Shown here piece by piece: positions 10,361 through 22,819 of a stretch of 64,000 bases of DNA. A program made the translations under genes and the position numbers. Origin of the DNA: Ailanthus altissimus (lineage: Eukaryota; Streptophyta; Magnoliopsida; Sapindales; Simaroubaceae); NCBI GenBank assembly GCA_946807835.1, contig OX327683.1, positions 9,615,001 through 9,679,000 on the forward strand, read 5' to 3'. Position 1 is the stretch's first letter; each line of letters begins with the position of its first letter. The notes below the pieces were generated by a model. The model was given only the letters and a program-made list of their open reading frames with translations, did no database searches and was not told where the DNA came from.

Positions 10361-11670
10361 TTTTCTAGGGTGCCTGTATGTGCATCGTGTTCATTACAAT
10401 GCAATATACATGTTATACATTCATAATAGCATAATAGAACTGAAAATCTAATTTTTTTAATGTAATAAACACATTAAATTTAAGTCTTTAATTGCATTAA
10501 TGAAAATGAGATTGAGAAATCACTTTGTAAGCCTATAGAATTTTTTAATACAATTCAAATTTGGAGTCCACCTTAAAGCACACTCCTATGTAATTCTAGG
10601 ATTTAACTTGGGTAGGCAGATCTTTAGAATAGCAGCTCCAATTTCTAGCAAAATGTATTCAACTTTTAAACATAATCTTGGTTAACTCTTAACCACCATT
10701 TATTTCAAATAAATGTTTCACACTTGTAACTCTTGCATTTAACAAAATCAACTCCTTTTTTTTTTCTTAACTTGCCTGGCCACATGTTTAGAAGATGAAG
10801 AAAAAGAAGTATTTTTGGCAACAACACTTGAAAACCAAAGAAACAAAACACTTGTCTCACATCTCAATGGCCAAACCAAAAGTCCATGAAGAAGATGAAA
10901 AAATACTTCTCTTTCAACTCTTGAAAAACCAAGTAAAATTGCTCTTAGTTTTTCTTCTTCATTGGCCTAACCAATTAGCCTTTTATTTTTTTTTCAAAGA
11001 AAACACCTTTTCATTTTATATAAGGCTTTGTTAGTCAACATGAATGACCCACAAACCATGCCTTATTATAAGTAAAAATAAGAATAAAAATGCAAACCTT
11101 TTGTATTTTCTTTTTCTTTGGTTAAATTGATTCTTAGAAGAAGAAGAAATAATTTTCTTCATTCCCTTTAAGAGTCAACAAAGTGGTTTTATGGCCATGA
11201 CTTGTTGTCTACAAGAAAATGCAAAACATTTTGTATTTCTTCTTCGTTTGTGTGGCTAAACCAATTCTCATTCAAATGAAACATTTATATTTTTTTTATA
11301 AGCGAATTTTCACTTTATTTTGTTAGTTAACAAATGTGCCCCACCAAGCAATGTCAACATCACAATACAATGCTTCTTTGTTTGTTTGTCTATTTGATCA
11401 AATTAATAATTGATAAAACAAAATAATTTTACTTTAATTTAATGAGGTTGCTTATCGTACAAGTAAAGGCAATTTGGTTAATTCAAATCAAACAATCCAT
11501 GGTACGGATTTTGCCACTTATTATCAATCAATTGGTCAAAATTTCTTGTTAATTAATTAATATATTTAACACTTAAGTCTCGACAAGTGTACAACTTGAG
11601 GGAACTTGAAACAAATATTCGATTTACTAAAATTTACTAGATTAAATTATTAAATCTTTTACGCTACCCT
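10360..11670. other. Inserted A+T-rich sequence of unknown class
   Basis: This interrupts gag and is not matched on the far side of the neighbouring inverted-repeat element. I see no coding domain. The longest frame (10795-11034) is a low-complexity Lys/Phe-rich translation with no recognisable family. Phrases such as TTGGTTAATTC and runs of T resemble plant LTR or non-coding transposon sequence, but I could not identify ends or a partner copy. Confidence 0.4.
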
Positions 11671-14600
11671 AGTGCACAATGAGTGTTGAAGATGACGCTT
11701 ATGTACCATTCTAATATTGTATGAATACTAATTATTTTATATTTATACAATAAACATTTTTGAATAATATCGTTTATATTAATTATATATGGTAAGATGC
11801 TTGTAACGTTTCAGACATTGTATTCATTTGAAAGAGTTCAGATCAGGTCTAAAAGAGTTTAGACCAGGGCTAAGAGTTAGCAACGCTGAAAGTTATAAAT
11901 GCTAAGTGTTAGCATTGCTAAAAGTTAGAAGGTTATAAAAGTCAGTGGAATCTAAAGAGTTAGAGTATTGTTTGAAATGGGATAAAGATCTGGGAATATA
12001 TTAACAATGACATAATTGCAAGCATTGCTAGGAAAGGTTATTATGTAAGTATATTCTCGAATTATATGTTTCTGATCTATTTTCACCGATGTAGGGTCCA
12101 TCATGTGAAACCTTATTAGATGTAGATCAGTGTATGTCTATATCTAGATGGTCTAAATAGTTAATCTTAGCAGACTGTGAGCTTAGTAGAAGCTCGTATA
12201 GATATACAGGTATTTAGGAAGGACTGGACACTGAACTGACTCAAAGAAGACCTCCAATAGATATCCCATAAATCTATCAATAGAGGATCTTTTCGAGTTG
12301 AGTAGTATTTGTGGTCTTTTGACCTGAGCACCAGGGTGGGCTAGTGAGTGATCTACCATACTTAAGTTCTACACATGTCAGAGACCTTTCATGGTCTGAC
12401 CGATAGGTGTCGGTAGGTATGGTCCGATGCTCATAGAGTCCAGTGTGTGTAGATATAAGATCCATCCGCTCATATGGGTAAGTTGAATATCCTGATGCTT
12501 CAGGATTGTATTTCAGAAAGTCTTGTGGCCACAAGCATATATACTCGGGAAAGAGTTCATCGAGTGATAAACAACACCACAAAAGTGTTTACAGATATTA
12601 TTTATGGAATACAAATCTAGGCGGCTAAGAAATAAGAGACTGGACAATGTTGATCTATGTCTCTGCTATTTCTGGATATAAATAACTGAAAGATTATATG
12701 AATATGGATTAAACTCAACTTGTATAGCTCTACGCACTGTTTTGTTTATCCATAATGTGTGTATGTGGGGCATCAGTTATAAACTTACGAAAAGGTTCTG
12801 TGAGATAAAATGGGTGTGAACGTAGGGAATCTCACTATATGAAGTATACTAGTTGAGCACTGGGATAGCACACTAGATCGAATTGTTCGATTTAGGAAGT
12901 TCTCAAAAAATATGAATTTATTTCAGAGTCTCTCGAAGAGTAGCTAGAGTTTAAATGTTAAACTCAAGATTGTGCCAAATGTGACTTGACACATTAATCC
13001 ACTAAGTGTATGCCATATATTATGCCATTAATTTGTAATGACGCAACACATGGCATTGGTAGATATAGCTACTACGATAGTTGTTTCATTTAAGAAATAA
13101 AAATTCGGCCATTCATTTATTTCAAGGTCTCTCGGGGAGTAGTTAAGGTTTAAGTGTTAAACTCAGAATTGTGTCAAGTAAGACTAGACATATCAATCTA
13201 CTAAATGTATGCCATATATTATACCATTAATTTGTAATGGCATAATACGTGATAATTAATATTGTTTTATTAAAACAAATGTTAATTGGCTTTTGTGTAG
13301 CATTCGTCCATTCATCCATTTTGTGAACTAATGGCAAGAAGTTGCCAACACTTGATAATCAAAGGACAAGTGTCATAGAGTTGTAAACATGTAACATATA
13401 GATTGCAAATTGTTACACTTAGAGAGAGTTGACTGAATGAAGATGCCACTTTTTTTGTTTTCTTAGGACACCTGTCCTTGAATTTTGTATATGTAAATGG
13501 AAAAATTATTTTGCAGTATATTTAAGTGGCATTCGGTTCTCTGTTAAAGATAGAGATATAGATATTGAAAATTATTTTCAATATGATGCTTTTAAAAGGC
13601 AGTATATATAAGAGGAAAATGAATGGTGAATTTAATTGTACACTTGGCCGAGTGTTGTAAAGAAATTGAATTGTTCAATTGAGCTGAATTCATTTGAAAA
13701 TGGCCGAGTAATGGTGAATTGTCCGAGAGATAATTTTTGAAGCAAGAGTTGCTTCAGTATTTTTTTCGAGATTTGAAAGCTACCATTCTAACTTAAGGAA
13801 GCCCACCGCATTTCCTAACTAGAATTGTTAAAGCACGCTTTAATGATGAGTCTCTTAATCTTATTAGTGTAATGAGATAAAATTGTGTAAATTATTTTCG
13901 CTGTATACTATTGCATGTGAGACATATAATAAAATTTAAAAAAATGCACACATTCACCCTATGCACAGCACACCAACATAACAATGAGTACACTTCACAT
14001 TGCAAAATTTCCTAGGTCTACGCCCTGTTTGTCAAATGGAACTCTTTTATGAGTCCGTGAACGATGCCCACACATACATCATAGATATTTCAAAGTATCG
14101 CATAAAAGATACAAGCTGCAATCATAATGTATACATATAATCCCTCAATCATTTATATTCTAGAAGAGTAGAGATATAGATCATCACCGTCAAATCTGTA
14201 TTTGCTTGACCGTGAACTTATATCTAGATTCTTATTTTGATAAATAATATATGCAAATACTTTTGTAATATTGTTTAACTCTACAGAAAACTCTCTTTTG
14301 GGGTTTAGGCTTGTGGCGACAAGACTTCCTAAAATACAATACCGGAGTATCAAGATATACAAAACTCACCTATATGAGCTAATGGATCCCATATCTATGT
14401 ACATTGGACTCTATAAGTATTAGGCCATACTTAACGATATGCAGCGGTCAGACCATGAAAGATTTCTGATATTCCTGGAACCAAAGTATGGTAGATCACT
14501 CATAAACCCACTATGGCGCTCAGGTTAAGGGACCACGAATACTACTTAACTCGAGAGGACCTTCCAATGATGGCTTTATGAGATGTCTATTGGAGGTCCT

Positions 14601-15130
14601 CGTGAGTCTATTCAGTACCTAGTCCTCACTGAATACCCATGCCTATATGAGCTTCCACTAAGTTCATGATCTACTAAGACTAACCATCTGGACCATCCAA
14701 ATATAGACATACACTGATCTATATAAAAGGTTTTACCTATAGACCCGCATCGGTAAAATAGATCAGGAACGAGGTGTTCAAGAATATGCCATGTAATGAT
14801 ATTCTCTAGCACTATTTGTAACTACTTACAACTATATCATTACTAATATATTTCTAGGTATTTTTCATATTTCAAAGAAGGCCCAAACTCTTATAACCTG
14901 CTAACTCTTAGCACTTATAACTCTTAGCGTTGCTAACTTTTAGCAGTTTAGATCAGATCTAAACTCCTTTAGATCATACAATATCTGAAATATTACAAGC
15001 ATCTTACTATTTATTATTTAATATTAACGATTTTGTTAGAAATATTTATTGTATAAATATTAAACAATTAATACTCATACAATATTGGAATGGCACGTAA
15101 GCATAATCTCTAATAATGGGTGTACGGGAT
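11671..15130. mobile_element. Element with about 0.9-kb imperfect terminal inverted repeats, inserted in gag
   Basis: The left arm (about 11671-12590) is repeated in reverse complement at about 14270-15130. Paired words include ACCATTCTAATATTGTATG at 11710 against CATACAATATTGGAATGG at 15078; AGTTAGCAACGCT in the left arm against AGCGTTGCTAACTTTTAG in the right; GATCAGTGTATGTCTATAT against ATATAGACATACACTGATC; and GTGATCTACCATACTT against AAGTATGGTAGATCAC. Divergence is spread evenly, with small indels. The middle (12590-14270) has no transposase that I can recognise. Gag resumes directly after the right arm. A deleted Mutator-like element, or two copies inserted head to head, are both possible. 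Confidence 0.7.
12914..13255. repeat. Direct duplication, period about 205 bp
   Basis: The stretch from TTTATTTCAGAGTCTCTCG to TTTGTAATGACGC (12914-13045) is repeated as TTATTTCAAGGTCTCTCGG to TTTGTAATGGCAT (13119-13245). Shared words include TGTATGCCATATATTAT and CCATTAATTTGTAATG. Confidence 0.8.
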
Positions 15131-15513
15131 GAAGACAAAGTAAACACGATGACCTTATATCTTTTCAATCATGCAATTCTGTGGTGGTATAGAAAAACCA
15201 AAGAGATACACAAGGGTACCTGCACCATCAACACATAGACAGAATTACAACGAGAGCTAAAGCATTAGTTCTATTCGAAGAATGTAGCGCATGACGTTCA
15301 AAAGCGGTTGAAAAAATTGAAATAAAGCAAGTCCATTAGTGAATACGTAGAGGAGTACTCCTTATTGATGCTGCAGATCCCCAAAATGAGTGATGAGGAC
15401 TTGCTATTCAATTTCCTAGATAGGTTGCAAACATGGGTGTCCAATGAATTGAAGTGGACAGAGTGGCAAATATATCTGACATTCTTACGTTAGTAGAAAT
15501 GCTTATGGATTAC
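15121..15513 (+). pseudogene. Gag core remnant (Retrotrans_gag) of the outer gypsy element
   Basis: The plus strand encodes DEDKVNTMTLYLFNHAILWWYRK, then FYSKNVAHDVQKRLKKLK, then ISEYVEEYSLLMLQIPKMS and LLFNFLDRLQ. These are the successive blocks of the Retrotrans_gag domain, with several stops. The frame is broken at 15513 by a solo LTR and resumes at 16830. Confidence 0.85.
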
Positions 15514-16829
15514 TGATTGGTGCTATACTAGTTAAGCGCAAGCGCACACTATCATATCAAGTAATATAAAATTTTAAGTCTAGGTATTAATCCCACAGGG
15601 ACTATGCGATCTAATTATATAAATCAAGTACTAAAATTGTACCTACTTAACTTTTATTCAGAAAACTAAACCTGGAATTTATTTAACTAATCTAATTATC
15701 TCAATTAACTAAACAAACGTAAAGAGTAGAATTCACAAATAAAGATAATCTAGGGCTTTGACTCATCCCCTAGTATTTCATTAGACTCATTAACTATTTA
15801 GTTAATCCCTTAATACTAATTAATTGACTTAGACACTAATCTCATCACAAGCCTCTGTCGATGGTCAAGTGACTATATTACACATTCTAACAATCACCTA
15901 TATGTCTATGGTAATCAAATCAGAATGTAATTCATTAAGATCAAGTCTAAATCATACCATACATGCCACCTAGGTATATATCAATCCTATATAGAACTCA
16001 TAGTTGTTACCCTATGATCATACATCAAACTATCTTAGGCTAAACACATGAATCCCTTTGTCAAGTTCATCATGGTTCCTCAATCATTCAAAATATTGAT
16101 CAGGTATAATGAAAGCATTAAACACAAGATAGAATGAATCAATTGAATGTATCAAGTTCACAAACTAAAAATTAACACAATCTAAATCCATACTAGGTTC
16201 ATATAGTCTAACCATAAACGAACAAATTAATCCATCACAAAACTAAAAGTATCAAACTAATTCATAAAGATTAACAAGAAAAAGAACATAATGATAAAGA
16301 AAGAGAAGAAAAACTAAGCAAAGTGACTTCTTGATGTGCTTCGCCCTCAATCTTGACTTGAAGCCTGAATCTTGATCTTGGTTCTTCAATCTTTGACTTT
16401 GATATTTGATTTGTGTTGTGAATTCTCTCAAAGTTTTTGCCTTTTTTTTTCTTCTCTTTTTCTCTCCTCCCCTTTTAGGGTTTTTTGACCTTCTATTTAT
16501 AGGTTTTTCTTCTTCAAAATACTGTTCATAAGTTATTGTAGTAAAATAATGTTCACAAGTTATTGTTCATAGACTTTGTTCACTGCCACGAGAGTTGGGT
16601 TTTGGGCGACGCGGCGCTCAGCTACTGACCTGGGCGCCGCTGTTCGTATTTTGAGCGTAACTTCTTCGTTTGACATCTGATTCGCCTCTCGTTTATTCTT
16701 ATGCATCACATTTTCCATCGTACATCTATTTATGATAAAAAAATACAATTAAATAGCCAAATATTTATAATTTGGAGTAAAATATGAAAGTTAGGTACAA
16801 ATCATATTGGCGCTGTTACACCCTTATCA
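15514..16829 (-). mobile_element. Solo LTR of the Athila-like family, with 5-bp target duplication ATTAC
   Basis: This 1,316-bp LTR copy is closely similar to 24131-25453 and to the truncated copy at 19190-20426. It starts TGATTGG and ends CCCTTATCA. ATTAC is found immediately before (15509-15513) and after (16830-16834). The gag reading continues across the site, so this is a clean insertion followed by LTR-LTR recombination. On the minus strand a TATA-like CTATAAATAGAAG lies near 16505-16490, with a GC-rich block about 90 bases upstream of it. Confidence 0.9.
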
Positions 16830-17990
16830 ATTACTGCAAGGGTGATGCAAGAAAGTCCAAGAATTCTAGACTCAATCACAGCAAAAGTGGGGGTACCAAG
16901 GAGTTTCAATTTTCAGAGAAAGATGAGGAGAAAGGCAAGCCACCTAAGTGAAAAAAGTAGAAGCGTAACGGTTATAGGAGTAATGAACTAAAGATGAGCT
17001 GCTTCCTTTATCATAGGGATCATTTCGTTAAAGACTATTTGAAGAATAAGGCTCTTAATGCAATGGTTATGGTACACGAGGCAAGTGAATAAGGCCAAAT
17101 AGGGTATTTGCATCTGTTCAACACTATGAAAGCTAAGCGAAGTGTTCACGTCTCAATGGGAAAGGTGCTCATGTACATTGAAGTCTATATCAACTGTATA
17201 AAGACTCAAGTGCTGATAGATATAGTTGTCATGCACAACTTCATTAAGCATGCAGAGGCAGAGTGCTTGGGACTCTATGTGGAGAAAGAGGAAGGATAAC
17301 TTAAATCTGTGAATGCTACTACCAAACTGTTGGATGAGGTAGTTCGAGGGGTCCAAATCTACTTAAGGACTTAATGCAGCAAGATAAATTTCTCTATGGC
17401 ACCTATTGATGATTTTGATGTGGTATTAGGTATGGAGTTCTTGAGGTGATACAATGTGGTGCCACTTCCTCAACATGAATATATATGCATAATAGAGAGG
17501 AGGCCTTACATGACACCAACAGTAAACAAGCCTAAGGGTAGGCGATCCAAGTCAAAAGCCAATACAAAACTTCTTTCGACCATACAACTAATGGGAGTTG
17601 ACAAGTGCAAAAGAGAGACACATCTAGTAGTAGTATGAGGGACGTATGATAAGGTAAAATGGGGCTAGGATGAGCTACAAAGAGGTCGTGCCAACTGTCA
17701 TACCATAAAAGCTACCACAAAGGGGTTAAATTGAGCATTGAGAAAAGTTAGAGCTTAGATTTATGCTTGCAACTACAATACAAACGCCTCAACCGGAGTT
17801 AAATAAGTTTTCGGGGCAGCTCAAAGCATTTTCAGGTGCGGGTGTCATCTAACAACCGAAGGCATCACATGGTATGCGCTTTCAACATAATAAGTAGGTT
17901 AGAGACAAGCGGTGGCATGTTAAGCATAGCGCAGGGGACTTGGTGATGGAGACGATACTTCCATCACAACGCAAGTCTTCATGAAATTAA
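16830..17990 (+). pseudogene. Gag zinc knuckle, protease and end-of-pol remnant of the outer gypsy element
   Basis: After the solo LTR the frame gives a decayed zinc knuckle (CFLYHRDHFVKDY; two of the Cys are now Tyr) near 16999. A protease region follows at 17170-17260 (MYIEVYINC, then LIDIVVMHNFI, where the usual D-T/S-G is lost), then DFDVVLGMEFLR. Near 17790 a piece resembling the start of RT (PQPELNKFSGQLK) is joined within about 100 bases to RWHVKHSAGDLVM, which belongs after integrase. The intervening RT to integrase region, usually about 3 kb, is deleted. Confidence 0.75.
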
Positions 17991-18007
17991 ATACGAGTGA
18001 ATAAAAT

Positions 18008-19190
18008 TGCAAGTGCACGGGTCGTGAACAAGTAATAAAGTGATGAGTGAGTATAGTTCCCATGAGGATTGTTGTTCTACATTAATGCTAAGTATTATAG
18101 TGCTAACGACCTAAATTTATCTAGGCTAATTTAAAGACTAAGTTGATTTATGAAATAAAAAATGCTTAAACTAATAGTTAAACAATTCAAAAAGATGAGA
18201 CTTCTATGGTAAAAAGGTTATAGGGTCTTAATTTCACTCTACCTTTCCTATGTTATTTCGAGTTAGTGATTAATAACTAATCTTGTGAATTTATTAATTA
18301 AGGGCTTAGAACTAATCTCATTACCTTTCTCAAACATCAAATGAGATCCTATGCATACACAATTAAATTGATATCCCTATCTAACTTGTTATCTATATGT
18401 ACATTAAGCTACTCTTAAGTAATTACTTTAATTCTATTAGTCTCCCAACTTAATAAAATCAAGGCTATGCTTTTTAATTTCAACAAATGGGTTAAACTTT
18501 TCCAATCACGTAACCCACAAGTCTAAATCATCTAATCAATTTTTCAATCCAATTAGAAACATTAAACTCATAAAAAGCATAAATAAAAAATACAATATAT
18601 AGTTATTAACCAACTAACAACATCAAAACATAGTATCTAATAAAGTTCTATCAAGCCCTAGAACAAGAAATTTAGCTATCCATAATTCCATGTACAAATA
18701 CAATAATCCAAGAGTTCATAAGAGTAACCATGTTCAAAACAACACAAATTATAAAAATAAATTTAAACTAAAGTTAATGAAATAAGATAAGAATGAAGAA
18801 CTAGTTGGAGAACCTTTTAAGGCCTTCAATCTTCACAGGTCTTCAAGATTCTAAGTTTTCAAATGCTTTCTCTCACTAGAAACTTTTAGTTTTCTCTCAA
18901 AATTTTATGCTCTCTCCTTTATCATAAAAGAGGCTTTTAATCTTCTTTATATAGACATTAAAATAGGCTTCAAAATTAGGGTAAAAAGTCCAAAATAGGT
19001 TTTGGGTATTAGTGGTACCTAGGCGCCAAGGATTCTGCCAAATTTGACGTAAAACATTTTGCCCGATTTAGTACCTAGGTTGCAAGACTTGGGTTTTTCT
19101 TGTACCTAGGTGCTGGGACTATAGCAAAATATTGCACTATTTTATTTTTTATTGTTATTGTAACATTTTTACTGTAGTAATATATTGTAG
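18008..19190 (-). repeat. LTR fragment of a second Athila/Tat-like family, abutting another LTR
   Basis: It begins TGCAAGTGCACGGGTCGTG and continues AGTAATAAAGTGATGAG, a style of LTR end common in plant Athila/Tat elements read on the minus strand. A polypyrimidine and TATA-like stretch lies at 18890-18955. Near 19010-19130 the phrase GTACCTAGG occurs three times (GTACCTAGGCGCC, GTACCTAGGTTGC, GTACCTAGGTGCT). At about 19190 it passes directly into the truncated LTR of the next element without an identifiable end. Confidence 0.55.
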
Positions 19191-20426
19191 TACAAGTACT
19201 AAAATTATACATACTTAACTTTTATTCAGAAAATCATAATTTAAAATTTATTTAAATAATCTACTCTATCAATTAAACTGAACAAAATTAAATAGTAGAA
19301 TTCACAAATAACGATAATCTATGGCTTTGACTCGTCCCTTAGTATTTTATTGGACTCATTAAACTCTTAGTTAATCTCTTGATACCAATTGTTGGCTTAG
19401 ACACTAATCTTATCACAAGCATCTGTCGATGGTCAGGTGACTATATTACACATTCTAACAATCACCTATATGTCTATGGTAATCAAATCAGAATGTAATT
19501 CATTAAGATCAAGTCTAAATTATACCATATATGCCACCTAGGTATATGTCAATCGTAGATGGAACTCATAGTTGTTACCCTATGATCATGTATCAAACTA
19601 TCATAGGCTAAACACATGAATCCCTCTATCGGTTTCATCATGGTTCCTTAATCATTTAAAATATTGATCAGGAATAATGAAAGTATTAAACACAAGATAG
19701 AATGAATCAACTGAATGTATCAAGTTTATAAATTAAAAATTAACACAATACAAATCCATACTAGGTTTACATAGTCTAACCCTAGATGAACAAATTAACC
19801 CAATACAAAATCAAAAGTATCAAACCAATTCATAAAGATCAACAAGAAAATTAACATAATGATAAAGAAAGCGAAGAAAAACTAATCAAAGTGACTCATT
19901 GATGTGCTTCTCCCTCAATTTTGACTTGAAGCTTAAATATTGATCTTGATTCTTCAATCTTTGACTTTGATCTTTGATTTTGTGTCGTGAATTCTCTCTC
20001 TAAATTTTTGCCTATTTTTTTTTCTCTTTTTCTCTCCTCCCTTAAGGTTTTTGGCCTTCTATTTATAGTTTTTTGTCTTCAAAATGCTGTTCACGAGTTT
20101 CTGTAGCAAAATATTATTCACAAGGTTACTGTTAACCCTGGGTACTATTCACCACAATGAGTGCCGTGGTGCTGGGTTGTGGGCGCCGCGCCGTTCAGCT
20201 ACTGACTTGGGGGCTGCGGCGCCTAGCCCTGGTGCCCCTTTCATATTTTGAGCGTAACTTCTTCGTTTGACGTCCGATTTGCCTCCCGTTTATTCTTATG
20301 CATCATATTTTCCATCATGCATCTATTTATGATCATAAAATACAATTAAATAGCCAATTATTTATGATTTGGAGCAAAATACAAAAATTGGGTACAAATC
20401 ATACTAATAATTTTACGCCCCTATCA
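19190..20426 (-). repeat. 3' LTR (truncated) of the Athila-like element
   Basis: It matches the solo LTR from its base 15625 onward. Shared words include ACTAAAATTATACATACTTA, CTGTCGATGGTCAGGTGACT and ATTGATGTGCTTCTCCCTC. It ends CCCCTATCA at 20426. The approximately 110 bases expected at the low-coordinate end are missing, where the sequence joins another LTR. Confidence 0.85.
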
Positions 20427-20449
20427 AATACCCCCAAACTTAGACTTTG
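20427..20449 (-). promoter_or_regulatory. Polypurine tract of the Athila-like element
   Basis: On the minus strand the bases just before the 3' LTR read AAGTTTGGGGGTATT, a purine-rich run adjoining TGATAGGGGCG, the LTR start. This is where plus-strand DNA synthesis would be primed. Confidence 0.7.
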
Positions 20450-22819
20450 CTTGTCCTCGAGCAAAACAAAGAAAACAATTCACAACTTATTCATGACTCC
20501 AAAATAAATACTAAAAACAAGCTCAAGTTGATTAGATGATGAATATTGTTGTCTCAAAAGCTGTAAAAAATAGCACAAGGCTCTTTAGAAATCAATAAAC
20601 AACTTTCAACAATCCTCATACCATTGATCAAGTACTCATTCTCCCTTATAAATGATCACTTGTGTGTGTGTGTAATAAGCAAGTAATTAGCTAAATAGAA
20701 CATAGATTTACTCAATACTTAAGAAATATGTAAATATGATATCTCGGCATATTTTTAATTATAACACTACCATAAGCTTACTTTTCATACTACTCTCCAC
20801 TAATGTAGAAATACACATGTTTAAGGATCTATTTAGGATATTATTTAGCTTTTAATGTAAGGCTAAGATAAAGGTGGGTTATAAAGATATATATAAAATG
20901 CAAATCACACCATTAACACTTAAACTTTACTCATAAACCTCTTGATTCCTTCTCCTTCTTAATTATTCATCTCTTCCCCAAAACTTATGCTATTTCCATT
21001 TTTCTTTTAATCCATTTTACAAAAAATTTATTCTTTTTCTTAAGCTGGGGGTATTATGCTTTTAAACATTTGTTTTCTTTTTTTTTTTATGTACCCCCAA
21101 ACTTAGATTGATATGCACCTTCAAGACTTATTGCTTTTCATTGCAGTATCATTCTTTCATACATCCACAACCTTCTTCATTTTAAGAACATTTCTAAGTA
21201 AATTTAAGGTTTATGGTGCTACCGGTAGATTTAGTATAAGTAAATTCAAAGTCTTTAGGCTTATAATGTGGTTAAACAGAAAAAATATGGGTAATTAGGC
21301 TCAAACGGGGTGACTAAGGATAAATATACATATAAAGTAGGCTCGAAAAGGCTTAAACAGTCCAAAGATGGCCTAATGTCATTTTCCTAAGCATGTGAAT
21401 TCTAAGATTTCGCCTCAAGTAGTAATCAAGCAAGTTCTAGAGTATTGGTCTTCGAGATTGTGGTGTACTACTTAAGCATGAATAACTCTAAGCAAAAAAA
21501 TTTAACTAATACATGCTTCTTTCAATGTGCTCAAGAAGAAGTGATCAAAAATAAGCTTGAACTTTGTCCAAGATTCATGATATAAAAATTATCTCAAGCC
21601 TCTATTATTTCCTAAAGACTTGTGAAAATAAATTCAACCAATATTTTATTTTTTATCATTGACTAATGATCATCATCTCAACTAAAACTAGACAAAAAAA
21701 AAATAATAATTACTCCACAAGACAGGCATTTAAATCATGTAGTAAAAATAAACACAGGTTATGTGTTTTTTACCTCCAAACTTAAATTAGACATTGTCCT
21801 CAATGTATAAATATAAACTTAAAAGTAAGAAAAACTCCATTGGTGAATGAAGTCAAAGCAATGCAACATTGTTACCCATTGATTGGACTGCGATATTTCT
21901 TTACTTCTAACGCTTGAAATTGCTTGAGCTGCTTTCTTGAATGCTTGACTTGCTGATTTTATTCCTAAAAGAAACAAAGAAACTAACATAACTAAAACTG
22001 AAAATAAGCTAATAAAAATAAAAATTTACTTGAGTTGCCTACCAATAACGCTTGATTTAACGCCGTTGTCTTGGTGGGGCTCTTTCTACTCTAATAGAGG
22101 ATCAAAGTCAATGGTGGAAGCATCTTTATATGTGAGCTTGTTAGGCTTTCTTTCTTTTAGCTTCCACATCTTCTTTATTTGATCTTGGGTAGCAACTTGT
22201 TCCTTTTTCTCCTCGTGTTTCTCCAGAAAGACTTGAATTTTAGACTGATGAAGTGTCTCTTTTGTGCTCTTCTCTTTGATCCTATCATCTTACTGCTTCT
22301 TCTTCTTCTTTTTCCTCTTCTTTATTCTCTTTCTATGCCTTAATGCATTCTTTTTGATGTAAGGATTCAATATCTCTATGTCTTTAAGCTCTTTGGTGTT
22401 TGATGACACTATATTAATGCTACAACAGTCGAGTAATATAGTGCGCATGGCCTGATTCTGCTATTTGGTACTAGTATTTTTTACTGTGTTATCATTTTTC
22501 TACACTTTAATGCCAATTTCTACATGTTTCATTGTTGAGAATTCTGTACTTTCCTGAGATTCTGCACTATTTCTGGACTGGTATGCTGCTGATTTTTTGT
22601 TTCAACACTTGTTTGACACCTCTGTACCCTTTGAAAAAAAAGGAATATGCAATCTATATAGTTGTACTTTATTTTTCTGCACTTCTTCTCTTCTAGACTT
22701 GGTGGTGGTGGTGTAGATGTGTTTTCTTGTAAGATATTACTACTCCTCAAGTTGATGGCTTGGCATTGCTCTATATTCCCTTTGGGATTTGTCTCAGTAT
22801 CGCTTGGTAGAGAGCATTG
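20450..22819 (-). other. Internal region of the Athila-like element without recognisable pol
   Basis: About 2.4 kb of A+T-rich sequence between gag and the polypurine tract. It contains a (GT)n stretch near 20660 and a second GTACCCCCAAACTTAGA copy near 21090 that repeats the polypurine-tract context. There is also a Lys-rich decayed frame near 22200-22340. No RT, RNase H or integrase motif was found on either strand. Confidence 0.55.

Noticed and set aside
10795..11034. Plus-strand open frame rich in Lys and Phe
   Set aside because: Low-complexity translation of A+T-rich transposon sequence with no family match that I recognise and no splice context.
12277..12582. Minus-strand 101-residue open frame
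   Set aside because: It lies wholly within one arm of the inverted repeat, and the other arm does not keep the frame open, so it is not a conserved coding region.
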